DNA of 64,000 nucleotides from Dechloromonas hortensis (GCF_009469765.1 NZ_SSSQ01000016.1:1-64000); one strand, 5' to 3'; positions 28,705 to 39,774 are shown, counted from the first letter of the stretch. Notes: generated by a model from the sequence alone, not told the origin. Program-made: numbers and translations.

Positions 28705-30384
28705 ATGGAATCTTTTGCTCAACTATTTGAAGAATCCCTGGCTCGCCAGGAAATGCGTCAAGGCGAAGTTATCACTGCAGAAGTGGTGCTCATCGATCAC
28801 AACTTCGTTGTGGTCAATGCCGGCCTGAAATCGGAATCCTATGTTCCGCTCGAAGAATTCCTGAATGATCAGGGCGAACTCGAAGTGCAAGTGGGCGATT
28901 TCGTCCAGGTTGCCATCGAGATGCTGGAAGACGGCTACGGCGCTACCCGCCTGTCGCGCGATCGCGCCAAGCGCATCGCTGCCTGGAACTTCCTGGAGCA
29001 GGCCCTGAACGACAATACCCTGGTTACCGGCACCATCACCGGCAAGGTCAAGGGCGGCCTGACCGTCATGTCCAACGGCGTCCGTGCATTCCTGCCGGGT
29101 TCGCTGGTCGACATGCGTCCGGTCAAGGACACCACCCCGTACGAAGGCAAGACCCTCGAATTCAAGGTTATCAAGCTGGATCGCAAGCGCAACAACGTGG
29201 TCATGTCCCGTCGCGCCGTCCTCGAAGCCACCGCTGACAAAGATCGCGAAAAGCTGCTTGAGAACCTCAAGGAAGGCACCACCGTCAAGGGTATCGTCAA
29301 GAACATCACCGATTACGGTGCATTCGTCGATCTCGGTGGTATCGATGGCCTGCTGCACATCACCGACCTGGCCTGGCGCCGCGTCCGTCACCCGTCCGAA
29401 GTGCTGGCCGTGGGCGACGAAGTTACCGCCAAGATCCTCAAGTTCGACGCCGAGAAGAATCGCGTCTCCTTGGGTATGAAGCAACTGGGCGACGATCCCT
29501 GGGTTGGTATTGCCCGCCGTTACCCGGCTGGTACCCGCCTGTTCGGTAAGGTTACCAACCTGACCGACTACGGTTCATTCGTTGAAATCGAACAAGGCAT
29601 CGAAGGCCTGGTTCACGTTTCCGAAATGGATTGGACCAACAAGAACGTTCATCCCTCCAAGGTTGTTTCCCTGGGTGATGAAGTTGAAGTCATGATCCTC
29701 GAAATCGACGAAGAGCGTCGTCGTATCTCCCTCGGTATGAAGCAGTGTCTGCCGAATCCGTGGGATGATTTCGCGATGAACCAGAAGAAGGGCGACAAGG
29801 TTCGCGGTGCGATCAAGTCGATCACCGACTTCGGTATCTTCATCGGTCTGCCTGGCGGCATCGACGGTCTGGTTCACCTGTCCGACCTCTCTTGGAGCAG
29901 CACTGGCGAAGAAGCCATCCGCAACTTCAAGAAGGGTGACGAAGTTGAAGCCGTCGTGCTCGGTATCGACGTCGAGAAGGAGCGTATCTCCCTCGGCATC
30001 AAGCAGCTCGAAGGCGACCCGTACACCAACTTCATCGCTACCCACGAAAAGAACAGCATCGTGCGCGCTACCGTCAAGACGGTTGATGCCCGCGGCGCCG
30101 TGATGACGCTGGATGGCGAGAACGAAGGCTATCTGCGCGCTTCCGAGTTCTCTCGTGATCGTATCGACGACCTGTCGCAGCACCTGAAGGTGGGTGACGA
30201 GGTTGAAGTCATGATCATCAACGTGGATCGCAAGACCCGTGGTATCAACCTGTCCGTCAAGGCCAAGGATCAAGCCGAGCAGCACGAAGCGATGCAGAAG
30301 TTCTCTGCCGAGTCGAATTCTGCTGCTTCCGGTACGACCAACCTGGGCGCCCTGCTGAAGGCCAAGCTCAACCAGCAAGGCTGA
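28705..30384 (+). CDS. rpsA: 30S ribosomal protein S1
   Basis: Six S1 RNA-binding repeats in 559 residues. S1 binds mRNA leaders and helps initiation on the small ribosomal subunit. The N-terminus [18 protein letters not shown] is typical. Each repeat contains a GxFVxL/I core such as [18 protein letters not shown] and [19 protein letters not shown]. It follows cmk, the usual proteobacterial order. No strong Shine-Dalgarno precedes the ATG, which is common for rpsA because its leader folds as an autoregulatory element. The 91-base leader shows nothing else I can define. Confidence 0.97.
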   Translation: MESFAQLFEESLARQEMRQGEVITAEVVLIDHNFVVVNAGLKSESYVPLEEFLNDQGELEVQVGDFVQVAIEMLEDGYGATRLSRDRAKRIAAWNFLEQALNDNTLVTGTITGKVKGGLTVMSNGVRAFLPGSLVDMRPVKDTTPYEGKTLEFKVIKLDRKRNNVVMSRRAVLEATADKDREKLLENLKEGTTVKGIVKNITDYGAFVDLGGIDGLLHITDLAWRRVRHPSEVLAVGDEVTAKILKFDAEKNRVSLGMKQLGDDPWVGIARRYPAGTRLFGKVTNLTDYGSFVEIEQGIEGLVHVSEMDWTNKNVHPSKVVSLGDEVEVMILEIDEERRRISLGMKQCLPNPWDDFAMNQKKGDKVRGAIKSITDFGIFIGLPGGIDGLVHLSDLSWSSTGEEAIRNFKKGDEVEAVVLGIDVEKERISLGIKQLEGDPYTNFIATHEKNSIVRATVKTVDARGAVMTLDGENEGYLRASEFSRDRIDDLSQHLKVGDEVEVMIINVDRKTRGINLSVKAKDQAEQHEAMQKFSAESNSAASGTTNLGALLKAKLNQQG

Positions 30385-30396
30385 TAGGCATAAAGC

Positions 30397-30681
30397 ATGA
30401 CCAAATCCGAGCTCATCGCCCGGCTGGCGGAGCGGTTTCCGCAGTTGGTGGCGAAGGATGCTGATTTTGCGGTCAAGATGATTCTCGATGCGATGTCCGA
30501 CGCACTTGTGCGTGGGGATCGTATCGAGATCCGCGGATTCGGCAGCTTTGCGCTCAACTACCGGCCGCCACGCACCGGTCGTAACCCCAAGTCGGGGGAG
30601 AAGGTCAGCGTTCCTGCCAAGTGGGTTCCCCACTTCAAGGCGGGCAAAGAACTGCGTGAGCGGGTTGATCAGGCGATCTGA
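30397..30681 (+). CDS. ihfB: Integration host factor subunit beta
   Basis: A DNA-bending HU/IHF-family protein of 94 residues that pairs with IhfA in recombination, transcription and replication. It begins [16 protein letters not shown] and has the DNA-arm signature [21 protein letters not shown]. Conservation of the rpsA-ihfB-lapA order supports beta rather than alpha. It lies 12 bases after rpsA, and a strong terminator follows. Confidence 0.96.
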   Translation: MTKSELIARLAERFPQLVAKDADFAVKMILDAMSDALVRGDRIEIRGFGSFALNYRPPRTGRNPKSGEKVSVPAKWVPHFKAGKELRERVDQAI

Positions 30682-30714
30682 CAGTCCGCTGAGCAGACGC
30701 AATGTGGTAGATTC

Positions 30715-30745
30715 AGGGCAGTGAATGATTTCACTGCCCTTTTTT
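30715..30745 (+). terminator. Intrinsic terminator after ihfB
   Basis: Perfect eleven-base arms AGGGCAGTGAA (30715-30725) and TTCACTGCCCT (30730-30740) enclose a four-base loop, followed by a run of T to 30745. It lies between ihfB and lapA and ends only ten bases before the lapA ATG. Confidence 0.9.
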
Positions 30746-30755
30746 ATTGAATGTC

Positions 30756-31037
30756 ATGACAGCACTGACTTGGGCCATCCGGCTCATCATTTTTTCCTTT
30801 CTGGTCGTTTTTGCGGTGCAGAACACCGATCCGGTGGTTCTGAACTTCATCCTCGGTCAGGCCTGGCAGGCACCGCTGGTTATCGTGCTGCTTGCCTTTT
30901 TCGTCGGCGGTGCAATGCTCGGTGTGCTCTCGCTGTTGGGCGTGATCTATCGCCAGCGCCGGGAAATCGCGCGCCTGAAGCGTGCGGTCAACAAACCTCA
31001 GTCCGTCATTTCGCAGGAACCTCCACCGGTCGCATGA
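30756..31037 (+). CDS. lapA: LapA-family inner-membrane protein
   Basis: A small DUF1049 protein with two membrane helices: about residues 5-25 with FSFLVVFAVQNTDPV, and about 38-62. A short cytoplasmic tail rich in Arg/Lys follows. In E. coli LapA acts with LapB in balancing LPS synthesis through LpxC stability. The ATG at 30756 is preferred; a TTG nine bases earlier is in frame. Either start sits almost on top of the ihfB terminator, so expression probably depends on read-through or on a promoter overlapping it. The stop overlaps the lapB ATG. Confidence 0.9.
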   Translation: MTALTWAIRLIIFSFLVVFAVQNTDPVVLNFILGQAWQAPLVIVLLAFFVGGAMLGVLSLLGVIYRQRREIARLKRAVNKPQSVISQEPPPVA

Positions 31038-32206
31038 ACGATCTTTTTGAATACTGGCAGTTGCTGCTCATTCCCTTGTTTTTTGGGCTGGGCTGGGCGG
31101 CGGCCCGCGTTGACATGCGCCAGGTGGTGCATGAATCCCGCGCCTTGCCGCGCTCCTATTTCCAGGGGCTGAATTTCCTCCTCAACGAACAGCCGGACAA
31201 GGCAATCGACTCCTTTCTCGAGGTCGCCAAGGTCGACTCGCAAACGGTCGAGCTCCACTTTGCCCTCGGTAATCTGTTTCGCCGGCGCGGGGAAACCGAG
31301 CGTGCCATCCGCATGCATCAGAACCTGATTGATCGTCCCGATCTGGAAGAGGAGGTGCGTTTGCATGCACTCTCCGAGCTCGGGCAGAATTTTCTGAAGG
31401 CCGGCTTGCTCGATCGTGCCGAAGAGATTTTCAACAAGCTGCGGGGAACGGCTTTTGAACTCGAGGCCAAGCGCAACCTGCTGGAAATCTACCAAGTCGA
31501 GAAAGAATGGCTGAAGGCCATCGAAATTGCCGGTGAATTGCCGGATGGTGTAACGCAGCAGCAGGTGGCAGAGTTCTATTGTGAGTTGGCCGCCAATGAA
31601 ATCATGCGCTCCAAGCCCGACTCGGCGCGCGGATATATTGAAGCCGCTATCCAGCAGAACCGGAAATGTGTCCGCGCCAGTCTGTTGCAGGGCGACCTGT
31701 TGCTTCAGGAAGGCAAGCCGGAAGCGGCCATTGAGGCCTGGCAGCGGATCGAGCAGCAGGATCCGGCCTATCTGGCCCTGGTTGCCCAGCGCCTGCTCGA
31801 GACCTATCGCAAGCTGGAGCGCCGCGATGAGGGCATTGCCTTGTTGCGCGGTTATCTCGAACGCTACCCGTCGCTCGATCTGCTGGATGTCGTCTATCAG
31901 TTGATTCTTGAGGGTGAGGGGACTGAGTCTGCCTATCGCCTGGTGCGTGATGAATTGCAGCGCAATCCGACCCTGCTTGGTCTCGAGAAACTGATGAGTG
32001 CCCGCCTGCCGTTAGCCCCGCCAGATGTGCGTGGCGACGTCGAGCTGGCCAAGACCATCATCCAGGGCTACACCAAGCGCCTGTCGCGCTATCGGTGCGA
32101 TAATTGCGGTTTCAAGGCGCGCCAGTTCTACTGGCGCTGTCCTGCCTGTGGCGGCTGGGAAACCTATCCGCCGCGCCGTAGCGAAGAATTCGATCAAACT
32201 CTGTAG
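31034..32206 (+). CDS. lapB: Lipopolysaccharide assembly protein LapB
   Basis: An inner-membrane anchored TPR protein that recruits LPS enzymes and targets LpxC to FtsH. One N-terminal helix (WQLLLIPLFFGLGWAAAR) is followed by repeated TPR helices over about residues 40-330. A rubredoxin-like metal knuckle comes next, with CDNCGF and CPACGGW (two CxxC pairs) near 355-375. The length of 390 residues equals known LapB. ATGA overlap with lapA shows coupling. The envelope-biogenesis neighbours ugd, hldE and hldD fit the role. Confidence 0.95.
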   Translation: MNDLFEYWQLLLIPLFFGLGWAAARVDMRQVVHESRALPRSYFQGLNFLLNEQPDKAIDSFLEVAKVDSQTVELHFALGNLFRRRGETERAIRMHQNLIDRPDLEEEVRLHALSELGQNFLKAGLLDRAEEIFNKLRGTAFELEAKRNLLEIYQVEKEWLKAIEIAGELPDGVTQQQVAEFYCELAANEIMRSKPDSARGYIEAAIQQNRKCVRASLLQGDLLLQEGKPEAAIEAWQRIEQQDPAYLALVAQRLLETYRKLERRDEGIALLRGYLERYPSLDLLDVVYQLILEGEGTESAYRLVRDELQRNPTLLGLEKLMSARLPLAPPDVRGDVELAKTIIQGYTKRLSRYRCDNCGFKARQFYWRCPACGGWETYPPRRSEEFDQTL

Positions 32207-32215
32207 GAAGCATCC

Positions 32216-33535
32216 ATGAAAATCACCGTCGTCGGCACCGGCTATGTCGGTCTGGTAAGTGGTACCTGTCTCGCTGAAGTCGGCAACGACGTCCTCTGCC
32301 TGGACGTCGATCCGGAAAAGATCCGCATTCTCGAAGAAGGCGGCATCCCGATCTACGAACCGGGCCTGCAGGAAATGGTTCGCCGCAACGTCGCTGCTGG
32401 CCGCCTGAGCTTCACGACCGATGTCGAGAAGGCCGTCCACCACGGCACCATCCAGTTCATCGCCGTCGGCACTCCGCCCGACGAAGACGGCTCGGCCGAC
32501 CTCCAGTACGTGCTCGGTGCCGCCCGCAACATCGGCCGCCTGATGACCGACTACAAGGTCGTCGTCGACAAGAGCACCGTCCCGGTCGGCACCGGCGCCA
32601 AGGTCAAGGCCGCCATCGCCGACGAACTCCAGAAGCGGGCGGTCGACATCCCCTACAGCGTCGTTTCCAACCCGGAATTCCTCAAGGAAGGCGCCGCCGT
32701 CGAAGACTTCATGCGCCCCGACCGCATCGTCGTCGGGGCCGAAGAAGAGCAGGCCATCCACCTGATGCGCGCCCTCTACGCCCCGTTTCAGCGCAACCAC
32801 GAACGTCTGATCATCACCGACGTCAAGAGCGCCGAACTGACCAAGTACGCCGCCAACGCCATGCTGGCCACCCGCATCAGCTTCATGAACGAACTCGCCA
32901 ACCTGGCCGAAGTGCTCGGCGCCGACATCGAAATGGTCCGCCAGGGCATCGGCTCCGACCCGCGCATCGGTTATCACTTCCTCTACCCGGGCTGCGGCTA
33001 CGGCGGCTCCTGCTTCCCGAAAGACGTCAAGGCCCTGATCGCCACCGCCCAGGACGACGCTGACATCACCCTCAAGGTGCTGACCGCCGTCGAAGAAGCC
33101 AACGACGCACAAAAGCATGTCCTGACTAACAAGCTCAAGGCCCGCTTCGGCGATCTCAAGGGCAAGCACTTCGCGCTGTGGGGCCTGTCCTTCAAGCCCA
33201 ACACCGACGACATGCGTGAAGCGCCGAGCCGCGAACTGATCGCCGACCTGTTCGCCGCCGGCGCCACCGTCACTGCCTACGACCCGGTCGCCATGCACGA
33301 AACGCAACGCATCTTCGGCGATGAAGCACGTCTCATGTACGCCGAGAGCCCGATGGGGGCGCTCGACAATGCTGACGCACTGGTCATCGTCACCGAGTGG
33401 AAGGAATTCCGCAGCCCGGACTTCGATGCCATCAAGCAGACCCTGAAGAACCCGGTGATCTTCGACGGGCGCAACCTCTACGATCCCAAGCTGGTACGTG
33501 GACTGGGCATCGAATATTTCGCAATCGGACGTTAA
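32216..33535 (+). CDS. ugd: UDP-glucose 6-dehydrogenase
   Basis: It oxidises UDP-glucose twice with NAD to UDP-glucuronate, a precursor of acidic polysaccharides and of aminoarabinose. The N-terminal Rossmann motif is [17 protein letters not shown]. The catalytic cysteine lies in [13 protein letters not shown] near residue 260. The C-terminal UDP-binding domain has [15 protein letters not shown]. The length of 439 residues is normal. Codon use is strongly biased to C-ending codons, more than in its neighbours, suggesting high expression. It lies ten bases after lapB. Confidence 0.95.
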   Translation: MKITVVGTGYVGLVSGTCLAEVGNDVLCLDVDPEKIRILEEGGIPIYEPGLQEMVRRNVAAGRLSFTTDVEKAVHHGTIQFIAVGTPPDEDGSADLQYVLGAARNIGRLMTDYKVVVDKSTVPVGTGAKVKAAIADELQKRAVDIPYSVVSNPEFLKEGAAVEDFMRPDRIVVGAEEEQAIHLMRALYAPFQRNHERLIITDVKSAELTKYAANAMLATRISFMNELANLAEVLGADIEMVRQGIGSDPRIGYHFLYPGCGYGGSCFPKDVKALIATAQDDADITLKVLTAVEEANDAQKHVLTNKLKARFGDLKGKHFALWGLSFKPNTDDMREAPSRELIADLFAAGATVTAYDPVAMHETQRIFGDEARLMYAESPMGALDNADALVIVTEWKEFRSPDFDAIKQTLKNPVIFDGRNLYDPKLVRGLGIEYFAIGR

Positions 33536-33550
33536 TTGACGGTAGGCAGC

Positions 33551-34477
33551 ATGCTGGAAAAAGTTTCGCAGGTTCGCCTGCTCGTGGTGGGCGATGTGAT
33601 GCTCGATCGTTACTGGTTCGGCGAGGTCAACCGGATTTCGCCGGAAGCGCCGGTGCCGGTGGTCAAGGTCGAGCGCCAGGAGGAGCGTCTGGGCGGTGCT
33701 GCCAATGTCGCCCGCAATGCGGCCTCGCTCGGTGCGACGACGGCGCTACTGTCGGTGGTCGGCGATGACGATGCCGGGCGTTCGCTCGGCCGCCTGCTCG
33801 AAGAAGGCCTGATCGATGCCGGCCTGCATGTCGATCGCGATATCGACACCATCGTCAAGTTGCGCGTCATCGGCCGTCAGCAGCAATTGCTGCGTATTGA
33901 CTTCGAAACGCCGCCGTCGCATGAAATCCTGCAGGCCAAGCTGGCCGATTTTGAGCGCCGGGTGGCCGATGCTGATGTCGTGATCCTGTCGGATTACGGC
34001 AAGGGCGGCCTGACCCATATCGCCGAGATGATCCGCATCGCCCGAGCCGCAGCCAAGCCGGTGCTGGTCGATCCGAAGGGCGATGAGTGGGAAAAGTATG
34101 CCGGTGCGACGGTAATTACTCCGAACCGCTCCGAATTGCGCGAAGTGGTTGGTCGTTGGTCTTCGGAAGCCGACCTGATCGCCAAGTCGCAGAAACTCCG
34201 CGCCGATCTCGGTCTCGAAGCCTTGCTGGTGACGCGCAGTGAAGAAGGCATGACCCTGTTTGCCGATGGTGAAACGCATCATCAGGCGGCCCAGGCTCGG
34301 GAAGTGTTCGATGTTTCCGGGGCCGGCGATACGGTGATCGCAACGCTGGCTGTGATGATTGCGGCCGGTGCTGACTGGGCCGAAGCCATTCGTGTCGCCA
34401 ATGTGGCGGCAGGCATCGTGGTTGGCAAGCTGGGGACCGCTGTTGTTACCCGCCAAGAACTCGCAGCAGCTCTGTAA
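33551..34477 (+). CDS. hldE: D-glycero-beta-D-manno-heptose-7-phosphate kinase
   Basis: A PfkB/ribokinase-family kinase equal to the first domain of HldE (RfaE1). It makes heptose 1,7-bisphosphate for LPS inner-core heptose. NRISPEAPVPVVKVE and the anion-hole motif VSGAGDTVIATLAV (catalytic Asp in GAGD) are diagnostic. At 308 residues it lacks the adenylyltransferase domain, so a separate RfaE2 is expected elsewhere. The ATG at 33551 is preferred over an in-frame TTG at 33536, which directly abuts the ugd stop. hldD follows ten bases downstream. Confidence 0.93.
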   Translation: MLEKVSQVRLLVVGDVMLDRYWFGEVNRISPEAPVPVVKVERQEERLGGAANVARNAASLGATTALLSVVGDDDAGRSLGRLLEEGLIDAGLHVDRDIDTIVKLRVIGRQQQLLRIDFETPPSHEILQAKLADFERRVADADVVILSDYGKGGLTHIAEMIRIARAAAKPVLVDPKGDEWEKYAGATVITPNRSELREVVGRWSSEADLIAKSQKLRADLGLEALLVTRSEEGMTLFADGETHHQAAQAREVFDVSGAGDTVIATLAVMIAAGADWAEAIRVANVAAGIVVGKLGTAVVTRQELAAAL

Positions 34478-34486
34478 GGAATAAAT

Positions 34487-35485
34487 ATGTACACAGTCGT
34501 TACCGGCGCTGCCGGCTTCATTGGTTCGAATATCGTCAAGGCCCTCAACGAGCGCGGCGTCACCAAGATCATCGCGGTCGATAACCTGACCAAGGCCGAC
34601 AAGTTCAAGAACCTGATCGACTGCGAAATCGCCGATTACCTCGACAAGCAGGATTTCATCGAGCGCATCCAGGCCGGCCATTTCGATGGCGAGATCGAAG
34701 CGATCTTCCATGAGGGTGCTTGCTCCGACACCATGGAGACCGATGGCCGCTACATGATGGAGAACAACTACCGTTACTCCATGATCCTGCTCGACTGGTG
34801 TCAGGATCAGGACGTCCAGTTGCTCTATGCTTCCAGCGCGGCGACCTACGGCGGCAGCAATATCTTCAAGGAAGAGCGCCAGTACGAAGGCCCACTCAAC
34901 GTCTACGGCTATTCCAAGTTTCTGTTCGATCAGGTGGTGCGCCAGCGTCTGGCCCAGAGCCCGTCGTCGCAGATCGTCGGTTTCCGCTATTTCAACGTTT
35001 ATGGCCCGCGCGAGACGCACAAGGGGCGGATGGCCTCGGTCGCCTTCCACAACTACAACCAGTTCAAGGCCGACGGCAAGGTCAAGCTGTTCGAAGGCTC
35101 GCATGGTTACGAGAACGGCGGCCAGATGCGAGATTTCGTCTTTGTTGGCGATGTCGCCAAGGTCAATCTGTTCTTCCTCGACCATCCGGAAAAGTCCGGC
35201 ATCTTCAATCTAGGCTCCGGTCGGGCCCAGAGTTTCAATGATGTGGCGGTTGCTGCGGTCAACGGCTGCCGCAAGGCAAAAAGCGAGGCGCCGCTGACGC
35301 TGGACGAACTGCGGGCACAGGGTTTGCTCGAGTATGTCGCTTTCCCCGAGGCCTTGAAGGGCAAGTACCAGGCATTCACGCAGGGCGATCTGACCCGCTT
35401 GCGCGCTGCCGGCTACGATGCTCCGATGGCGACGGTTGAGGAGGGCGTCTCCCAATACATCGAGTGGCTCCATAAAAATGTATAA
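34487..35485 (+). CDS. hldD: ADP-L-glycero-D-manno-heptose 6-epimerase
   Basis: It epimerises ADP-D,D-heptose to the L,D form used for LPS core. It is an extended SDR with [16 protein letters not shown], the HldD-specific [15 protein letters not shown], catalytic [10 protein letters not shown] and [11 protein letters not shown]. The 332 residues match the family. A strong AAGGA ribosome site precedes the ATG. Its last eight bases overlap the cysM start. Confidence 0.96.
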   Translation: MYTVVTGAAGFIGSNIVKALNERGVTKIIAVDNLTKADKFKNLIDCEIADYLDKQDFIERIQAGHFDGEIEAIFHEGACSDTMETDGRYMMENNYRYSMILLDWCQDQDVQLLYASSAATYGGSNIFKEERQYEGPLNVYGYSKFLFDQVVRQRLAQSPSSQIVGFRYFNVYGPRETHKGRMASVAFHNYNQFKADGKVKLFEGSHGYENGGQMRDFVFVGDVAKVNLFFLDHPEKSGIFNLGSGRAQSFNDVAVAAVNGCRKAKSEAPLTLDELRAQGLLEYVAFPEALKGKYQAFTQGDLTRLRAAGYDAPMATVEEGVSQYIEWLHKNV

Positions 35486-36377
35486 AACCCTGCAGGATTT
35501 TGTCGGCAACACCCCGCTGGTACGCCTGGTGCGTATTCCGGGGGCGGAGAACGACAAGCGCAACAACGTCATCCTCGCCAAGCTGGAAGGCAACAATCCG
35601 GCTGGTTCGGTCAAGGACCGGCCTGCCCTGTCGATGATCGTCCATGCCGAGGCCCGCGGCGACATCAAGCCGGGCGATACGCTGATTGAGGCGACCTCCG
35701 GCAATACCGGCATCGCGTTGGCGATGGCGGCGGCGATCAAGGGCTACCGGATGATCTTGGTCATGCCGGAAAACCAGAGCATCGAGCGCCGGCAGAGCAT
35801 GCGCGCCTACGGCGCCGAGCTGGTGCTGACCCCCAAGGATGGCGGCATGGAACTGGCGCGCGATGTCGCCGACAAGATGCGCGACGAAGGCAAGGGCATC
35901 ATCCTCGACCAGTTCGGCAACCCGGACAATCCGCTCGCCCACCTCGAAGGCACCGGCCCGGAAATCTGGCGCGACACCGAAGGCAAGGTGACGCACTTCG
36001 TCTCCAGCATGGGCACGACCGGCACCATCATGGGCACCTCGGCCTACCTGAAGGGGCAGAATCCGGCGATCCAGATCGTTGGCTGCCAGCCGGAAGAGGG
36101 CAGTCAGATTCCCGGTATCCGCAAATGGCCGGAAGCCTATCTGCCGAAGATTTACGACAAAACCAACGTCGACCGCATCGAATACGTCAGCCAGGCCGAT
36201 GCCGAGGCGATGACGCGTCGTCTGGCGATGGAAGAGGGCATCTTTGCCGGCATTTCCTCGGGCGGAGCGTTGGCCGTCGCGTTGCGCCTGTCGCAGACGC
36301 TGGAAAATGCGGTGATCGTCAGTATTATTTGCGACCGGGGCGACCGCTACCTGTCCACCGGCGTTTTTCCGGCATGA
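35478..36377 (+). CDS. cysM: Cysteine synthase B
   Basis: An O-acetylserine (or O-phosphoserine) sulfhydrylase, PLP fold type II. The Schiff-base lysine is in [14 protein letters not shown] near residue 47, and the phosphate loop reads [24 protein letters not shown] is near the C-terminus. At 299 residues it matches CysM better than CysK. The ATG at 35478 is chosen because the protein starts [17 protein letters not shown]; upstream codons lie inside hldD. The neighbouring exonuclease start overlaps its stop. Confidence 0.93.
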   Translation: MYKTLQDFVGNTPLVRLVRIPGAENDKRNNVILAKLEGNNPAGSVKDRPALSMIVHAEARGDIKPGDTLIEATSGNTGIALAMAAAIKGYRMILVMPENQSIERRQSMRAYGAELVLTPKDGGMELARDVADKMRDEGKGIILDQFGNPDNPLAHLEGTGPEIWRDTEGKVTHFVSSMGTTGTIMGTSAYLKGQNPAIQIVGCQPEEGSQIPGIRKWPEAYLPKIYDKTNVDRIEYVSQADAEAMTRRLAMEEGIFAGISSGGALAVALRLSQTLENAVIVSIICDRGDRYLSTGVFPA

Positions 36378-37159
36378 AACCGGTTCTCGTCTTCGACATC
36401 GAGACAATTCCCGATGTCGCCGGCCTGCGCCGCCTGAACGATCTGCCCGGCGAGCTTTCCGACGACGAGGTCGCCGAGCTCGCCTTCCAGCAACGGCGGG
36501 CCAAGACCGGCAACGATTTCCTGCAGTTGCACCTGCAGCGAGTCGTCTCCATCTCCTGCGTGCTGCGCACCAGTGAAGGCCTCAAGGTCTGGTCGCTGGC
36601 CGAGCCGGAGCAGGGCGAGGGTGAGATCATCCAGCGCTTCTTCGACGGCATCGAGAAATTCACGCCGCAGATCGTTTCCTGGAACGGTAGCGGCTTCGAT
36701 CTGCCGGTGCTGCACTATCGCGGCATGCTGCATGGCGTCAGCGCGCCGCGCTACTGGGATCTGGGCGATGGCGACTACGCCGATTCGCGTGATTTCAAGT
36801 GGAACAACTACATCAGTCGCTACCACATGCGCCATCTCGACCTGATGGACCTGCTCGCCCTCTACAACCCGCGCGCCAACGCGCCGCTCGACGACCTGGC
36901 CAAGCTCTACGGTTTTCCCGGGAAGCTCGGCATGGATGGCGGCAAGGTCTGGGAAGCCTGGCAGGCCGGCAAGAGCGCCGAAATTCGCGACTATTGCGAA
37001 ACCGATGTCATCAACACCTATCTCGTCTATAACCGCTTTCGTCGCCTGCGCGGCGAACTGACGGCGGCCGAGGAGGGGGCGGAAATCGACTTCGTCAAGG
37101 CGCAACTCGCCAAGATCGGCGCGCCGCACTGGCAAGAGTTTCTCGCCGCCTGGCACTGA
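36374..37159 (+). CDS. Predicted 3'-5' exonuclease related to PolB proofreading domain
   Basis: A DnaQ-fold exonuclease of 261 residues. FDIETIPD (Asp8 and Glu10) is Exo I, VSWNGSGFDLPVL is Exo II, and YCETDVINTYLVYNRF is Exo III of the DEDDy type, matching the DNA_pol_B_exo2 group. The LDLMDLLALYNP helix is typical of this family. It may act in DNA repair, but no specific substrate is known. It starts in an ATGA overlap with cysM and ends before the ppa promoter. Confidence 0.88.
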   Translation: MKPVLVFDIETIPDVAGLRRLNDLPGELSDDEVAELAFQQRRAKTGNDFLQLHLQRVVSISCVLRTSEGLKVWSLAEPEQGEGEIIQRFFDGIEKFTPQIVSWNGSGFDLPVLHYRGMLHGVSAPRYWDLGDGDYADSRDFKWNNYISRYHMRHLDLMDLLALYNPRANAPLDDLAKLYGFPGKLGMDGGKVWEAWQAGKSAEIRDYCETDVINTYLVYNRFRRLRGELTAAEEGAEIDFVKAQLAKIGAPHWQEFLAAWH

Positions 37160-37183
37160 CAGTGCTTAGCACAGCGTTATAAT
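37156..37183 (+). promoter_or_regulatory. Promoter of ppa
   Basis: A sigma-70-like pair: CTGACA at 37156-37161, a 16-base spacer, and a perfect TATAAT at 37178-37183. It lies 37 bases before the ppa ATG. The -35 box overlaps the end of the exonuclease gene. Confidence 0.7.
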
Positions 37184-37219
37184 CACAAGTTCTCAAAACC
37201 TAAACGCAGAGAGATTACG

Positions 37220-37756
37220 ATGGCTCTTAACAACGTTCCTTCCGGCAAGTCCCTCCCCGACGACTTCAACGTCATCATCGAAATTACCGCCCACGCCGAC
37301 CCCGTCAAGTACGAAGTCGACAAGGAATCCGGCGCAATTTTCGTCGATCGTTTCATGGGTACCGCGATGCACTATCCGTGCAACTACGGCTACATCAACA
37401 ACACCATCGCCGGTGACGGCGACCCGGTCGATGTGCTGGTCGTTACCCCGTTCGGCCTGCCGCCGGGCGTTGTCGTGCGTTGCCGCCCGCTCGGCATGCT
37501 GGCCATGGAAGACGAGGGCGGTCAGGATGCCAAGCTGCTGGCCGTGCCGGTCGACAAGCTGACCCCGCTCTACAAGGACGCCAAGACCTACGAAGACATC
37601 CCGCAACTGCTGCGCGACCAGATCGCCCACTTCTTCTCCCACTACAAGGATCTGGAGAAGGGCAAGTGGGTCAAGATCGTTGGCTGGCAGGGTATTGATG
37701 CCGCCAAGAATGAAATCATGGAAGGCGTTGCCCGTTATCAGGCCGAAGCCAAGTAA
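37220..37756 (+). CDS. ppa: Inorganic pyrophosphatase
   Basis: A family I soluble pyrophosphatase of 178 residues that hydrolyses pyrophosphate in the cytosol and pulls biosynthetic reactions forward. The metal site [13 protein letters not shown] matches the family signature D-G-D-P-x-[16 protein letters not shown] is the C-terminal conserved segment. A GAGAG ribosome site precedes the ATG. Its own promoter lies upstream, and nadE follows after 12 bases. Confidence 0.97.
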   Translation: MALNNVPSGKSLPDDFNVIIEITAHADPVKYEVDKESGAIFVDRFMGTAMHYPCNYGYINNTIAGDGDPVDVLVVTPFGLPPGVVVRCRPLGMLAMEDEGGQDAKLLAVPVDKLTPLYKDAKTYEDIPQLLRDQIAHFFSHYKDLEKGKWVKIVGWQGIDAAKNEIMEGVARYQAEAK

Positions 37757-37768
37757 GACGCCGTCAGT

Positions 37769-39388
37769 ATGATGCGAATCGCCGTTGCCCAGTTCAACGC
37801 CACCGTCGGTGACCTGACGGGCAACGTCGAACGTATCTTGAAGTGTGCTGCACAGGCCAAGGCCCGCGGCGCCCAGGTGTTGTTGACGCCTGAGTTGTCG
37901 CTCTGCGGTTATCCGCCGGAAGACCTGTTGCTGCGTCCCGATTTCTATCGGGCCTGCCGCCAGGCACTGGATGATCTGGTGAGCCGGGTCGAGGGCATTG
38001 TCCTCATCGTCGGCTACCCGGAAGAAAGCGAAGGCCGCTGCTACAACGCGGCCATGGTCATTGAAAATGGCCAGAAAAAGGCGGTCTACCGCAAGATTCG
38101 CCTGCCCAACTACGAAGTGTTCGACGAACAGCGCTATTTCGAAGCTGGCAGCGAAGCCTGTGTCGTCACTATCGCTGGCGTTCGTTGCGGCATCAATATT
38201 TGCGCCGATATCTGGGAGCCGGGTGCTTTCGAACTGGCCTGCACGGCTGGCGCCGAGTTGATGCTGGTGCTCAATGCCTCGCCCTGCCATCTGGAAAAAC
38301 ACCAGCAGCGGGCCCAGGTGCTCGGCGAGCGGATCGAGGCGACCGGGGTGCCGGCCGTCTACGCCAATCTGGTTGGCGGCCAGGATGAGCTGGTTTTTGA
38401 CGGCGCTTCTTTCGCCCTCGATGCGCACAAAGTTTGCCGGATGCGCCTGCCGCAATTCGAGGAAGCGCTCGGTATCGTCGATTTCACGGCCGGCAATTTA
38501 CAGTCGGCGGACATGGCGGCCGAGTTGTCGATCGAGGCCGAAGCCTACCAGGCCCTGGTGCTGGGAGTGCGCGACTACATCGGCAAGAGCGGCTTCAAGG
38601 GCGCCATCATCGGCCTATCCGGCGGCATCGACTCGGCCTTGACGCTGTGCGTCGCGGTCGACGCGCTGGGGGCCGACAAAGTGCGGGCCGTGATGATGCC
38701 GTCGCCGTATACCGCCCAGATGAGCCTCGATGATTCGCGTGCGATGATCGAGAAACTGGGCGTGCGTTACGACGAAATCGCCATCGCGCCGGCCATGCAG
38801 ACCTATGCCGTCCTGCTCGACCCCCTGTTCGCCGGCTTGCCGGCCGACACCACGGAAGAGAACATCCAGGCGCGCATTCGCGGCAACATTTTGATGGCGC
38901 TCTCCAACAAGACCGGCGCGCTGGTGCTGACCACCGGCAACAAGTCGGAAATGGCGGTCGGCTACTGCACGCTTTATGGCGACATGGCCGGCGGCTTCGC
39001 GGTGATCAAGGATGTCTACAAGACGCTGGTTTACCGCCTGTCGCGCTACCGCAATACGCTGTGCGGCGATGCCGGCCCGGTCATTCCCGAGAACATCATC
39101 GTCCGGCCGCCCTCGGCCGAACTGAAGCCGGACCAAACCGACCAGGATTCCCTGCCGCCCTACGAGGTGCTCGACGCCATCGTCCGCGCCTATATGGAAG
39201 AGGATCGCAGTCCGCGCGAGATCATCGCCGCCGGCTTGCCGGAGGCCGACGTGCGCCGCGTCGTGCGCCTGTTGCGGATCGCCGAATACAAGCGCCGGCA
39301 GTCGCCGGTCGGAATCCGCATCACGCCGCGCGGTTTCGGCAAGGATTGGCGTTACCCTATTACCAATCGTTATCAAGACGAATTCTAA
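37769..39388 (+). CDS. nadE: Glutamine-dependent NAD+ synthetase
   Basis: Makes NAD+ from deamido-NAD+ using ATP and glutamine-derived ammonia. The N-terminal nitrilase-like glutaminase (about 1-250) shows the Glu-Lys-Cys triad: LTPELSLCGYPPEDL, YRKIRLPNYEVFDE and GINICADIWEP. The C-terminal synthetase begins near 270 with the PP-loop GLSGGIDSALTL and has TGNKSEMAVGYCTLYGD. The length of 539 residues fits the fused type. PII follows 27 bases later, an order seen in many betaproteobacteria. Confidence 0.96.
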   Translation: MMRIAVAQFNATVGDLTGNVERILKCAAQAKARGAQVLLTPELSLCGYPPEDLLLRPDFYRACRQALDDLVSRVEGIVLIVGYPEESEGRCYNAAMVIENGQKKAVYRKIRLPNYEVFDEQRYFEAGSEACVVTIAGVRCGINICADIWEPGAFELACTAGAELMLVLNASPCHLEKHQQRAQVLGERIEATGVPAVYANLVGGQDELVFDGASFALDAHKVCRMRLPQFEEALGIVDFTAGNLQSADMAAELSIEAEAYQALVLGVRDYIGKSGFKGAIIGLSGGIDSALTLCVAVDALGADKVRAVMMPSPYTAQMSLDDSRAMIEKLGVRYDEIAIAPAMQTYAVLLDPLFAGLPADTTEENIQARIRGNILMALSNKTGALVLTTGNKSEMAVGYCTLYGDMAGGFAVIKDVYKTLVYRLSRYRNTLCGDAGPVIPENIIVRPPSAELKPDQTDQDSLPPYEVLDAIVRAYMEEDRSPREIIAAGLPEADVRRVVRLLRIAEYKRRQSPVGIRITPRGFGKDWRYPITNRYQDEF

Positions 39389-39754
<366 letters not shown>

Positions 39755-39774
39755 GCGCTGCTGCTTGCGACCGG

